Assembly: GCA_964057225.1 (NCBI GenBank)
Contig: OZ059895.1
Coordinates: 19,168,688 to 19,232,687, forward strand
Direction of reading: 5' to 3'
Length of the DNA: 64,000 nt
Origin: Auanema rhodensis
Taxonomy: Eukaryota; Nematoda; Chromadorea; Rhabditida; Rhabditidae
The first letter of the stretch is position 1, and the number at the start of each line of letters is the position of its first letter. The notes under the pieces are model-generated. The model ran no database searches and was not told the DNA's origin. It worked only from the letters and a program-made list of their open reading frames with translations. Position numbers and translations under genes: made by a program. This document shows, piece after piece, positions 14,030 through 27,378 of the stretch.

Positions 14030-15313
14030 TTAACGTGAATTTATAGAACAATAAACGCCAACATTTTGAGGGTTGGCGGGATCAGAAAGAATTTCTATAT
14101 TAGACAGAGGAAAATACAGCCATGGTTCATCGGCTAACCAGCCGCTATACTAAAAATTGATATTGTTTAAAAATTAGTCAACTTATGATACTCTCTCAGT
14201 TTTTGAGTAGTAGCGGGCGCCTGTACTATCAGTATGATCCAGTACACATTTTTGGAGAAGTTGGTAATTATCTACCAGCCATATAGAACTGGCATTATCG
14301 CTAGCTTCGAAATCGGATAAACGTATTAAAAACGTTCCTTTCTTAAAAAAATACTGAATTTTATAAGAAGTTAAATGTTTATGAATAAACCGGGTAAGCC
14401 ATATTGTTTCGGCGGGATCTTGCATCGGGATCTAATGGTCCATTACTCATTGTGGAGGTATCAAAATGTGAACGCTTTAAAGTTTTCTCAGATCTATATT
14501 TTTTTATATAACATAATAAAGCTCTTTCTCATACCTTTTAGTCACAACCGACTGATCGTCATATTTAATCCTAGAATTTTCTAAAAGATGTGGAGATATA
14601 TTGGTTCGGATAGAAATATTCATAGGATTATACATTTCAGTGAAACCTGAACATAAGAAGCTGAAAAAGTGAATAAAATGGTTTTCCACTTACCCATTAC
14701 ATTTACACTGTTCATAGGATGAACATAAGTAGTAGGTGTATGGTGGAGTGGCAAAACCGATATCTAAATAGTTATAGCTTTTAGATACTATGCAAAACTT
14801 TCAATTGATTTTATTTTCTTCTCTTTCCTACCTGTTTAGTTGACAATGAAGACCGAGCAAAAAGAGTTGAATCATTTGAAACTTCTTTATTTTCATGAAA
14901 GATTGCTTCGGATTTATATATGAACTATATTTTGTAATTTTTTGGTAGAAAACTAAATTTACTTCATTATGGCTCCGATAATAAATTTGTTCTTTTGCAT
15001 CAGGAAGAGTAGTAAGTTGATGAATCGGTGTAGCGGACTGGTTCAACAATTTTGAATTCTGAGATTGAAGAGATTTGAAGGTGCTGAACCCTTACTTACT
15101 TCTGTTATATTTGAGATGAGATTGTCATATACTATGCTGTTGTATGCATAATTCAGGTTCGTAGGTTTAGGCTGAAACAAAACTAATACTTACTCAAAGC
15201 AGATCAATTACCTCATCGTGAAAGAAAGATACAGCCTGCTGGTCAACAACTCCGGAATTGACATCTAAAAATGAAGGTTGATAATCGGACCCACAATACG
15301 ATTCAGTGGACAT
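14030..15313 (-). CDS. Unrecognised protein with a compact C-terminal module
   Basis: I do not recognise this gene with confidence. A chain of short exons encodes an Asn/Ser/Thr/Tyr-rich N-terminal part starting MSTESYCGSDYQPSFLD. It continues through PTTYVHPMNSVNV and FTEMYNPMNISIRTNIS to a basic stretch, DPDARSRRNNMAYP. The C-terminal ~100 residues look folded: KGTFLIRLSDFEASDNASSI, WLVDNYQLLQKCV, YSGWLADEPWLYFPLSNIEI, ending CSINSR. GTFLIRLSD recalls the SH2 FLVR strand (STAT SH2 domains have GTFLLRFSDS), but the rest does not fit an SH2 domain well. Some internal junctions are uncertain, notably around 14350-14400 and 14880-14960. The ATG lies directly after TTTTGCAG, so either this is the first codon after a trans-splice site or a coding exon upstream was missed. 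Confidence 0.5.
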
Positions 15314-15327
15314 CTGCAAAAAAAAAT
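15314..15327 (-). other. Strong acceptor abutting the ATG
   Basis: On the minus strand a T-run followed by GCAG directly precedes ATG at 15313. This is a canonical 3' splice site with no upstream coding exon seen. Confidence 0.45.
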
Positions 15328-16009
15328 GTTTTACCTAAATTAAATTAAATTCAGAAAAACGCTCAGATTGTATAATAAAGCCTACTACATACATATCTAG
15401 CTAATTAGCATGATATGAAATTATTCTAAACCGTGCGCTTTATGCATAAAATACAGTAGATTACTGTATACAACGCTCTATTATTAAATAACACGAATGT
15501 TTTACATAGTTATAAGATGTCTACTTAATTCATCATTTATTCATCAAAAAACCGACCTGCTCTTTCTACTGTATTATTTCAAATGAATCATTCATATCAC
15601 GTTAACTTTCACGTTATTAAAATTAGCGATTAAGAGTACAGTGTTTATTTAATATTTCGTAACTAATAGTGACTATGACCGGTTGTGTAGTGGAAAACTC
15701 CTTGTTTACATTTCTCAAACTTATGCATTGTAAAAAATGAAATATTGTAGTCAATAAACTAGTTATACATAAATACCATTTTTATAATTGAAAGTAAAGA
15801 TATGGTAAGATCTATTTTTTTATCACATTTATATAATTGGTATTTTTCTTATCTATTTTGTACATGGAAGGTTTATGCAGGTTTTAAAAGAATTACATTG
15901 TTTGCTGCCTTGTAAAGGTTACCCTAGCAACCATATGCAGCTAGGTTATAGATTGCTGCCCTCATCGATAGGCATTTCGGTTGTCTAAAAGCTGAACGCA
16001 TATACAATT
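15314..16009. promoter_or_regulatory. Divergent intergenic region
   Basis: A 696-bp AT-rich interval between the unrecognised minus-strand gene and IFT88. By position it must hold the promoters of both. I could not identify specific elements. A small exon of the minus-strand gene could be hidden here. Confidence 0.4.
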
Positions 16010-19000
16010 ATGGAAGATCCATACTCAGGTTTTGACAGTAGCGAAGTAGATTATAACAGCATTGTAAGTGTTTTTTACTAATATCCTATGATCTCCGATA
16101 TTTAGCCTATAACTCAAACTCGTTCGTTTCAACAAGCTGTTGCTCGTTCTAGTCATGGCCGCCGACCTGTAAGTAGCACTTCTAATAATAGCTGCATATA
16201 TCAATTCCGTATTATAGATGTCTAGTACCGGAATGGCAATACCAATGACTGCCGGAATACCTTCAACTTCATCTGGTAGAAGTAGTTATGGAAGAACAGG
16301 GTCTGATTGATTTTTTAAATATTATATTATGTAGATTTGTTTCTCAATTAAGAACTGCATCGGCAATAAAAAATGAACCCGCAAGACCTATGACTGCTGT
16401 TCGGGCAGCTGGATATACCTCTTTCGCGAATAAAAGTAGGACTATTTATTCTGTAATCATAATTGCTATTATTTAAAGTGCAAGCCAGCGAGTTAGAAGC
16501 TGCGTCTGAGGTTAAAACTATTGAAAAGTAAGTATTTCTTGTAATAACAAGATTTTTCTATTCATATTTTTATTATAGCACTGAAGATAAATATCTGGAA
16601 ATGGAAATGAAAGTTATTTCAATTTTGAAAGAAAGTGTAATTTTAGCAGATAAGAAAATGTATAAAGGGGTAGGCAAAATCAGTCCAACACCACACACAT
16701 GTTCTTTATTACAGGCTCTAGAAAAAGCCAAAGAGGCTGGACGAAAAGAACGAGCAGTAGTTAAGTTCAGAGAGCAACAAAAAATGGTTGAAACTATGAA
16801 CTTGGATTTAACTTTTGTTGTTTTATTCAATTTAGCGCAACAGGTTTGTCAAAAAAACGTCAATGATAGATTGAATAATTTCAGTACATGAACAATGATA
16901 TGTCGAATGAAGCTCTTAATACTTATCAAATTATCGTCAAAAATAAAATGTTTCCCAATTCTGGTCGATTAAAGGTTCATCTTTTTTTGTGGCGGATTCA
17001 GTTACTATGCTATGTTAAGGTGAATATCGGAAATATTTATTTCAAGAAAAAGGAATACAACAAAGCTCTTAAATATTACCGTATGGCTTTGGATCAAATA
17101 CCAAGCATTCAAAAAGAAACAAAGTCAGTTTTTATTCAATTTTCTAACATTTGGACTTGTTTGCAGGATTAAAATTCTAAACAATATTGGGGTAACGTTT
17201 ATCAGGATTGGCAAATATGATGATGCTTTATCTACATTTGAGCATTGCGTAGAAGAGAGAGCAGATTTCTCGACCGCTCTCAACCTAGGTAAGTGTATAC
17301 ATTATGTCCTATAAATTAAATCAAAACTTGTATTCATTATATGCAATATTGTCATTTAGTACTTACGGCTTACTGTATAGACGACCCTGACAAGATGAAG
17401 GACGCATTTCAACGAATGCTTGACATTCCAGTTGATGAAGAAGATGATCCTAAAAGTCAAGTAGGAAAACTATTCATACTAAATAATGCTATTATGTAGG
17501 AAAAGGAAGATGTGCTATTAATCCAAGTTCTTAACAATGATAGTCTTCGTCTTTGGGAACGAGCTAGTAGACATTTTGCTGATCGAGCGATATTAACAGC
17601 GGCTAGAATCATAAGTCCAGCCATAGCTAATGAGTAAAACTTAGTCTATGAAGTTTTTTTTATCTATTATTCTAAAGCTACTCTATCGGCTACGATTGGT
17701 GCGTGGAAGCGATTAAACAATCTGTTCACGCCTCCTTATCTACTGAACTTGAGATGGGAAAAGCTGGTGAATTACTTCGACGTGGGGATTTAGAAGGAGC
17801 TAAAGAGGTTGCTTTAAAACTACCAAAGTCACAAGAACTAAGGGTTTTCAGGTTTTGAAAGTATTTCATTCTCAAGAATCTAAGATTGCTAGTGCTGCCG
17901 CAAACAACCTAGCTATGCTGCACCTTTTGGTAATTACCTATTTCAATCATAATTCAGGGCATCTATTTAGCAAGGAAATGAGAAACTTAGAGAAGCTGAA
18001 GAATATTCTGAACAGGCTTTGCATTTAGATCACTACAGTGCTAATGCACTTGTGAATGCTGGTAAACATAAATTACATATTCGCCACTCAAAAATGTTTT
18101 GCAGGAAATATTGCGTACTTACATGGAGACACTGACAAAGCGCTGAGTAATTATAAAGAAGCTTTAACTAACGAAGCCGGATGTGTACAAGCCTTATACA
18201 ATATGGGACTAGTGAATCATCAGCTTGGTAATTTGGAACAAGCTCTGGACTGTTTTTACAAACTTCACAATATTCTCTTGAATAATGTACAAGTATTTTG
18301 TCAACTGGCTTCAATGTAAAAAAAGGTGTATGATCACATTCAATCTTTTTTTTAATCTCAGTTATGAGTCGTTGGAGGATACTGCCCAAGCTATTGAATT
18401 ATACAGCCAAGCAAATAGTTTGGCCCCAACGGACCCAGCTATTTTGTCAAAGTTGGCTTCCATCTACGATCTAGAAGGTGATAAATCTCAAGCATTTCAA
18501 TGCCATTACGATGTGGGTGGTTCTTTTTGTCATAAGTTCAGTTTCTTTATTTAGAGCTATCGGTACTTTCCGTCGAACATCAAAATTATAGAATGGCTAG
18601 GTGCTTACTATATTGAAACTCAATTTTCTGAAAAAGCATTATTGTATTTTGAAAAGGCTGCGATTATGCAGTAAGATTCTTTTAAATATTTTAACTTTTA
18701 CTTATAATTAGACCTAATGAAATTAAATGGCAATTGATGATGGCTTCTTCTCAGAGGAGAGCGGGTAATTATCAAAGAGCTTTGGACTTATACAAGAACA
18801 TTCATCGGAGATTTCCAGAGAATATAGAATGTACAGAGGATCAAGTCATATCTTAGCAAAATATTGTTTTCAGGTCTGAAATTTTTAGTTCGCTTGTGTA
18901 CTGATCTTGGGATGCCAGAAGCCAAAGATTACAGTGAAAAATTGAAAAGAGTTCTACAATTATAAATTCTGATTGTTTACTTTTATTTACAGGTTGAGCG

Positions 19001-19417
19001 CGTGAATGCCCTAAGAATCCAGCGTGAATCAGACAGTAGTCATGGTAAACGGCACAGTGCCAACTCTGCTCAGAGTTTGCCACTACCACAAAACGGTCTG
19101 ATTACTTCAGATGCAGATTTTTTTATAGAGAATTTTTAGAATACCGACCAAATTCAATGCAAATGAGAAATACGAGTGCTCAACAGAATTCGGCTTCATC
19201 GTTCTCAGATACTTCATTTACTGTTAATCAAAAAGACATGAGTAAACATAAAACATACTATATTAAAAGTGGGTTCTAATAAATATTTTCAGAGTCTACT
19301 GATTTTTCATATAAGGATTTATTCGGACCCGCTCCTCCACGACCTAAGACCGGTTCAGTCAAGAAGCAAATGGAAGACTCGTTTGATGATTTTGATGATT
19401 CATTGTTGCCTGAATAG
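16010..19417 (+). CDS. IFT88: Intraflagellar transport protein 88 (IFT-B)
   Basis: IFT88 (Polaris) is a TPR protein of the IFT-B core needed for anterograde transport and cilium assembly. The first exon gives [17 protein letters not shown]. The diagnostic N-terminal motif RPMTAVRAAGYTS follows (about 16389-16427), then ALEKAKEAGRKERAVVKFRE (16711-16770). Successive TPR helices include NIGNIYFKKKEYNKALKYYR (about 17025-17080), YDDALSTFEHCVEERADF, HGDTDKALSNYKEALTNEAG, YNMGLVNHQLGNLEQALDCF and QAIELYSQANSLAPTDPAI. A low-complexity tail ends SFDDFDDSLLPE, typical of the family. It lies divergent to the gene at 14030-15313. Introns are about 40-80 bp. I did not resolve every small exon in the middle of the gene. 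Confidence 0.95.
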
Positions 19418-19782
19418 CAATGTCATTTTGCTAAACTTTCTACTAAAATTAAAAACTCAAATAGCTGTAAAATCGATGAACAACTGTTATTATTTTCTTA
19501 GTCTGGTTACTATTATCCATGTTATGTCCAAGAAACATATGGCACCGTCTCGTGATTCTATTGGACATGAAGTTGTGTCCACGTACCTGCTGATAACACA
19601 GCTGTTATCTTGATTGATAATAACGCTGACCTCGTCTTTTACAATTTAACCCACTTGTCACATTGCATATATACTTTGTAAATATTTAATTTAAATAAGT
19701 AATCGTTTTTTTGAACAAGACAGAGTGAGAATATATGAATAGTATCGCATTGTTTTTGTAAAAGTTAATTGACAAGAAATAT
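19418..19782. other. Convergent intergenic region
   Basis: A 365-bp interval between the 3' ends of IFT88 and the membrane-protein gene on the opposite strand. I see no gene; it probably holds both 3' ends. Confidence 0.5.
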
Positions 19783-20593
19783 TTAAACAAGCATAGTATC
19801 ATCGCGGTAATCGAAAATATCGTGAATGGACATAGGGGAAAAATCTCTACATCTCTCAGATTCAATTTTATCAACCAGGGGGGATCGGAACATATTCTGG
19901 CTGAACATCTAAAACAATATCTAGATATAAAGATAGACAAGCTCAGACTTGCATCAATCTTCACAGAAGTAGGAAAGTGTATGCATTCTTCTATTGCCTT
20001 CAGGTGCCGGAAATAGTTCATAGAAACGTACATACCTCCATAAGACACTGCCAAAATAAATATGTAATATATAAAGATAGGAACGGCTAAATTGTTCAGT
20101 ATATCCAAAAGTCATTCAAAATATTCACGTACCATGTATGAAATCAATTTTCAAACTACGGCCCTGACTTAATGCGATTCCAGTAAGAACCCAAAGACGT
20201 ACGAACCGAAATGCCGCTAGGTGAAAAAGTTCAGGTAATATGACTGATCTTACCTGGAGAAAGATGATGAATTGAAATAGTATGATATTTTTTCTTTGAA
20301 ATCCTATGGTTGCAATAACAAGAAAGGATCCATATAAAAACAGCAAACCCAATATTAAATTAATATCTACTTTGGACTGAATATTCTAGTTATAAGAAAA
20401 TAGCTTCTTCAACAAACCCATTCTTCAATCCATCCCATTAAAGCATGCATGTAGTATGTCCAAACTGTCCATTCACAAAGAAATAGGAGAACTGTAGCTT
20501 TCTTAGGCAGAAACTAAAACTTGAACAAAAAGGAAATTAGCTTACCTCTATATGAATTATACTAAGTACATTATAAGTATCTCTTGGAACCAT
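19783..20593 (-). CDS. Unrecognised multi-pass membrane protein
   Basis: Not recognised. The reconstructed protein starts MVPRDTYNVLSIIHIE and then FLPKKATVLLFLCEWTVW. A long exon (about 20123-20400) carries hydrophobic segments ILGLLFLYGSFLVIATIGF, IILFQFIIFLQ and a Trp/Leu-rich stretch. A short exon then encodes AVPIFIYYIFILAVSYGG. The tail exon gives a soluble segment, MFSQNMFRSPLVDKIESE, ending YRDDTMLV. I count about five likely transmembrane helices and a cytosolic tail whose last residues (TMLV) resemble a class I PDZ ligand. The penultimate exon boundaries are tentative. The ATG is preceded by TTTAGAT, an acceptor-like AG two bases upstream. It is convergent with IFT88. Confidence 0.5.
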
Positions 20594-21001
20594 ATCTAAA
20601 TTAAAATTTTCATTCTCGATTATAGCACAATATTGTATTAGAGAATATATTTTATTGCTCCTAATATTTGTATTTTGTGCCTCTTTTTAACATCATTTTA
20701 AGTGATCAATTGTTTCGTGTTCATTTTTGAAAATTTAGGGATCTTCTAAATTATTGCAACCATCTTTCTTTTATTTCTCATTTTTTTAAACATTAATGCT
20801 TCATATGTCTAGTCTTAATTATCACAATCAGAGATTATACTAAAGCCTTAAATTCCAGACAAATTCAAAATCTTATCTTGTTTTCACCGTCCCTTTCCTT
20901 GTACTTTGATCCCTGATCAAATGACCCTAAGTTTGCCCGCCCTCCCAACACTTGCTTGGTAATTGATAAGACAATTTACTATCGCTATCTCACCTGAAGA
21001 G
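20594..21001. promoter_or_regulatory. Divergent intergenic region
   Basis: About 400 bp between the membrane-protein start (minus) and cathepsin L (plus). By position it holds both promoters. No specific motif was recognised. The stretch near 20895-20965 is less AT-rich than its surroundings. Confidence 0.4.
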
Positions 21002-22472
<1,471 letters not shown>

Positions 22473-22547
22473 AGATCTTCTGTAAAGCTTTACAAAATTT
22501 ATTTATATATAATGTGTTATTTTCATAAAGCTACGATGTACAAATAA

Positions 22548-24180
22548 TTACGTTTCAAATATGTCACAAGCAAGCTTAATTGATTTCTCTAAGTAATCAT
22601 CTTCATTCCGATTTTCTCTTGCTGTATATTCTCTCTCGAGGCATAGTTTCTTTAAACTAGCATCCGGAATAAGTGGGGATACATCGAAATGCTGTAAAAA
22701 AGCTATTAACATATCGTTAGCGGAATACTTACATTGATCAAAAAGAGCCGCCAACACGCCCAACGTAAGGGTTCAACCTTAAAATAACCATATGAAAAAG
22801 ATTTCAGAATTTTGTACCTCAAGAGAAAGCTCATTCACTTTTGTTTCTGAACGCAAAATGTCAACAATGAAAACTTTTATATAATCCGCCCAAACAGGAG
22901 TTTGGGCAAAAAAATCGAAGTCCCACCACTCATATTTCTATAGAGAACGTTAAAGTCGCTGTGTAATTTTTAAACTCACTTTTCGGGGATTTGATGTTTT
23001 TTTATACTCTATCCTTGGGTGATTGCGGAAAAACTTATGAACGCGAGATACGTTAAAGAATCTGTCGTGTATCAGAGAACCAACTGAACTGATTACAGTA
23101 GAACCACCTGGTTGGGACACAGAGACCTACAAGATAAATGAGTATTACGAATTTAAAGTCTTTAGTACTTTCTGTTCAAGAATATGACGAGTACTGGAAG
23201 TTGCAATTATACATAAGAGAAGAAAGAATAAAGAGGACCAAAACTAAAACGCAATTAAAATATCTCACTATCCTAAGGCAGGGATTACAATAAAATGTCG
23301 AACATTTAAAGCTTTCTCAGTTGATAGTCTTATTTTTGCAGATCGATTTCCAATTAGAGTACCAACAAGCGAAGATATAAATACAGTTCGTACGTTAGAC
23401 CCAGTTATAAATTTACTCTGTATATTCATAACTCGTATTATTTTTATAGTGAATACTTACTAAAAAGGCAGAAGAAAAGGTTGAAATCCAGATATACAAT
23501 AAATTACGTGTTTGGTTGCTACGATTTCCAAAGATGTATATCCCTTTAAGACAATTTATAATTTGTCGAAATTAGAAAAAGACAACCTGAACTTACAGCC
23601 ATAGATACTACAGCTTGAGCTAATACGCTCTCATTGAATGGGACTCTCAATACAATTGAAGCTGCAATCCAACATAAAATACCTTAAAAAAAAAGTAATA
23701 TTGAACTTTGTAATATAATTATCTACCAAGCCACATTCCATATAGAGTAGATAAAATGAAGGCTTCCAAAGAAAAGTTAACATGCTTGGAAACAGTTGGG
23801 AGGAGTTTCCCATTTCTAAGAAAAACAAAAATTCTCGTAATATTCTTTTGACAAACTTGTATTTTAAATTCTCATCAATGTTTTCTTTTTCATTTTCATT
23901 AGTATCATTGTACCTCTTAACTAGCGCATGTATTATGAACACATCGTATAAAACACCTGTTGTAATATTATTATAATTATTAAAGTATATTTAAAAACCT
24001 ATAAAAAGTATTCCGCTAGTTGATAAGTATATAAACGCCTCAGAAACTTGGTTCAAATATAAACGATGCAATCCCAATGGCCCGCCAAATGTTAAAAGCA
24101 ATCTCAAATATACTATAACATATGAAAAAGCTATAAATTTCAAACCTGGCCTTCAATGGATCTGCTAATGCGGGATTCAT
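22548..24180 (-). CDS. DNAJC22: DNAJC22/wurst-like TM2 membrane protein with degenerate J domain
   Basis: The start MNPALADPLKARLLLTFGGP followed by LGLHRLYLNQVSEAF matches the TM2-domain N-terminus of DNAJC22 (wurst), a multi-pass membrane protein linked to clathrin-dependent endocytosis in flies. Further hydrophobic segments follow, including ILCWIAASIVLRVPF. IFGNRSNQTRNLLYIWISTF aligns with the vertebrate GNQTSDFKNTLGSAF region. The C-terminal part, where a J domain is expected, reads HFDVSPLIPDASLKKLCLER then EYTARENRNEDD, ending KLACDIFET. Helix II and III spacing fits a J domain, but TAR stands where HPD should be, so Hsp70 stimulation is probably lost. Orthology is inferred from architecture and short matches. 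The 43-bp intron joining AR to LLLTF uses a TTTGAG acceptor. Confidence 0.72.
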
Positions 24181-24583
24181 ACTCGTTCCATCAACAAAAA
24201 AGGAACTTATTTAGAATTATTAATATTTGGCAAAGCATTAAAAAATAAGAAACAAATAAAAAACTTTTCGAAATAAAAAAATGTGAATTATTGTAAACCT
24301 GAACAAGCTTCGATTTATCCTCATTAGCATGACGCCAATTCTCGTACATAGCTAAACATCTTATGAGCATTCAAACCATTTTCGACTATAAACGATTTTC
24401 GATTAAACGTCTACTTCAGAACTTAGTTGAATTAGAATAATAATTTTACGACAAATTAGTCCATTAATTATAATAGTGATTTAGACTAATATTATTGATT
24501 GGTATTACTTGAATATGGTTGTAAAAACTAAACAGGTCAATGAAAAAAGAAAAAGAAATTAGTGTCTTCAATTTTTTAAACTT

Positions 24584-24826
24584 CTAATTATTTCTATTTA
24601 AGGAGCTTTTTTCATCTCTGACTATAGAAACTGGACGGATATAATCATCAGTCTTCTGTTTTGAATTGTCATTTCTACTGGAAGCGTAATAGGTGTCAAT
24701 AAATGGGATTTCCATCTTTTTTTGGTGTATATTTTTTTTCATGTTCAAATCCTGTTCAGAAATGAATTGCATGCTTTGAGAAGACTTTAATGCTAAAGAC
24801 TGAATTAAAAATAATTTATGATACAT
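24584..24826 (-). CDS. Small uncharacterised ORF (up to 80 aa)
   Basis: A polar, Lys/Asn/Ser-rich reading frame just downstream of TM9SF4 on the same strand. From the ATG inside it, the peptide begins MQFISEQDLNMKKNIHQKKM and ends SIVRDEKSSLNRNN. TTTTTAATTCAG and other acceptor-like sequences precede it, so it could be a short trans-spliced gene or an exon of a longer transcript. It could also be chance, and no family is recognised. Confidence 0.25.
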   Translation of the reverse strand: MYHKLFLIQSLALKSSQSMQFISEQDLNMKKNIHQKKMEIPFIDTYYASSRNDNSKQKTDDYIRPVSIVRDEKSSLNRNN

Positions 24827-24891
24827 ATAAATTATGGATTATGAATAATTATGAAACAAGTCTCAGAAGATAAAAGCACTGAACAAAGTTG

Positions 24892-27378
24892 TTAATCAAT
24901 TTTTACAGCAGAATAAATTTTCTTAAGAAAGATATAAGATGCGTAAAACCCGATTGTACCAGTAAGGAACCAAAATGTGATAGCCATCAGACCACTGTAA
25001 CAGAAGTAAAGAACAGTCGGTACAAATCCTTCTATATCCAATTTAGTATAATAATAAAAAACAGCATACAGCATAACTAAAGTAAACATATATTCAAATC
25101 AAGTAATTAGGATTACCGTAAACAGCAGAACCTCCGCTTACTACAAATGATTTCCACCACCATCTATAGTTCTGCAATAGAGTTAATATTTAAAGTTTAG
25201 TTTCATTATATTCCTACTTCTGCACAAAGCATGAAATATGTAGCTACAACGGAGATCTGAGCAGTACTTATACAGAGAATAAAACAAACTATTAACAAAA
25301 AACCAAATAAATAGTAAAATTGATTTTCCCAGATAGCCTGTTACAAAATCAATATTGTTTTTATGGTTATACGAAACTTGCCGTGAAAATGAAGAACAAC
25401 TCAATAAACATAGCTCCAAAGGGTAGTATTCCGGCAAGAAATGTGCAAGGAACGGTTTTTAAATACCAAGGCTGTTCGGGAACTTGACGAGGAATTTGAT
25501 TAGTGCGTACAGGATTAATATACGGCTAAAACAGAGATATATTTTATAACAACTAGAAAAAAATTGTATTTTACCTGTTTCCTATAGCCGAAATAAAAGC
25601 CTAAAAATATGAGAGGTAAATCAATTCCGAACCACATCAACAATAGAGCAATCATTGTACCAAAAGGAATCTGTTGAAAAAACAATATATTTTGAAAATA
25701 AAGATAGAACTGACGGCTCCAGAAGACTGCTTACTGATGAGAAAAAAGTTCATCAACAATCCACTGCCCAGGATGAGTGAAGGGAATAGTGTACCAGTCT
25801 AATATACGTAGAGATACAATTAGCTGATAAAAGATACCTGTATAGCGCATCTGATTGGATTTCTTCCTTTCAACGTTTTGTATAATCGACCTGAATGATA
25901 GCCACTAACAAGACCCATAAAACAGAATAGAAACACAGCAGCCGACATAAGTGATCCTCTGCTGGAGGGAGATAACATTCCTAGAGCAGCAAAAACTAAA
26001 TTTGCCTAATTTAACTCAATTCTTATAGATAATCTTACATAAAATAATTCCAACCATTCCTAAAAGTTGAATTCCAGTTCCAACCACATTTACTAATATC
26101 ATTTGATGAGGAGGTGGTCGGAAGACATCACCATGAACAAGCTTCCATCCTGTCTCTTCCAAAACATCATCCTTGAAAGAATAAAATAATTAAACCGTTA
26201 ACGATGCATACCTCTTCTTCCTCTCTATTATAGTGAGCAATATCTCTGCGAACAGTTCTTAAGATAGAAACACTCAAGAAACCTGTTAAAGATATGACTA
26301 CTACGACAGAGTTAATAATACTGAACCAATGAATGTCAACGGCTCTAACAGTGAGATATACGTCCCATCTGCTAGCCCAAGGAATCTGAAACATACTTTT
26401 CTACCTATTATTAGTTAGAAAATTATTACATCGCTTTGTTCCCAAACAACACCATAAGCGAATTGAATCTGTTGTGATTTTCCACTTAATTGTAACGCTT
26501 CAGCTTGCATGGGAAGGCTATCACATCTCTTAAAGCAATATTAAGTCTAGTAAAAATATGTATTATACTCCCTGATGTACAGAATTCCATGAAAAGTTTT
26601 TAATTGAGCGTGGTCTAACTTCAAAACCAACAACTCGATAAACTTCTGGTTGGTGTTCATGATATTTCATGACGAATTCCAAGTAATTATTAAGAAAAAT
26701 CTGTTCAAACAATTATTATGTCAGGAAAAAAGGAAACTCAGTTACTTACTTTATTATCATCATCAACCCACCCAAGTTTATATCCTAGATCATAAAAAAC
26801 TTCATGCGTTGCAGGAATATCATACTTTGTAGCTACCGGAAGATTATCAACCAAACTAAAATAAAGTACTTTTCGAATAAAACTTTAACTCTTACAGATG
26901 AACGTGATAATTTTCTTTGATTCTTCGCATAAAATTTGCAGAATCACTTTCGGACAATTGAATGAACTGTTTTCCAGAACAGGAAGAACTGCAGCCCATA
27001 TTTTCCCGCATTCGGATCTATAAGCTTTATTTTATATGAACTTCAAAAGTAAGAACACTTACGTTAAATGGAGTATTGACAATACGATCACCTCTCATTA
27101 CTTCACCCAAATTTTCTGATTTGAAATGAAGATCTCCTTCTGGCTTACAAAAGGGAAGTGAATAGTATTCGTATGGTACGACATTTTTAGTACTTGTTAG
27201 CTTGATAGCCTGTGAAAAAAAATAATTTTTAGCACTTTTTTGACTAAACAATAACTACCTTCACTTCAATTGTGGAATTTTTATGAAATTCAACCGGTGC
27301 AACACCAGGAACGTAAAACGACTGTAGCAAATCGGCATTAAGTAAACAGTAGAGGAAAAATAAAAACTTTTGGCCCAT
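24892..27378 (-). CDS. TM9SF4: Transmembrane 9 superfamily member 4 (nonaspanin)
   Basis: A nine-span Golgi/endosomal protein. The first exon encodes a signal peptide ([20 protein letters not shown]) followed by [20 protein letters not shown]. The luminal domain carries [11 protein letters not shown] and [17 protein letters not shown], close to vertebrate TM9SF4. It continues through [20 protein letters not shown] and [11 protein letters not shown]. Successive hydrophobic exons follow, with [20 protein letters not shown] at the cytosolic loop (about 26100-26175). The protein ends [23 protein letters not shown]; the Lys-x-Asp tail is the COPI-binding Golgi-retention signal of this family. Complete as far as I can follow. 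It is tandem with DNAJC22 and divergent from TRMT6. Confidence 0.92.

Noticed and set aside
14183-14425. Uninterrupted frame MQDPAETIWLTRFIHKHL... as the SH2 start
   Set aside because: The upstream exon's phase and an in-frame stop favour a spliced junction into KGTFLIRLSD. Kept as an alternative within the gene entry.
19822-20016. Plus-strand ORF of 64 aa
   Set aside because: Overlaps the minus-strand tail exon ending YRDDTMLV, which is better supported by splice sites and a protein-like tail.
24121-24180. Aquaporin-like NPA motif (MNPALADPL)
   Set aside because: The frame splices into the DNAJC22/TM2 N-terminus. No aquaporin helices or second NPA motif nearby, so the NPA is coincidental.
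24889-25080. Plus-strand ORF of 63 aa
   Set aside because: Antisense to the last TM9SF4 exon encoding the conserved C-terminus.
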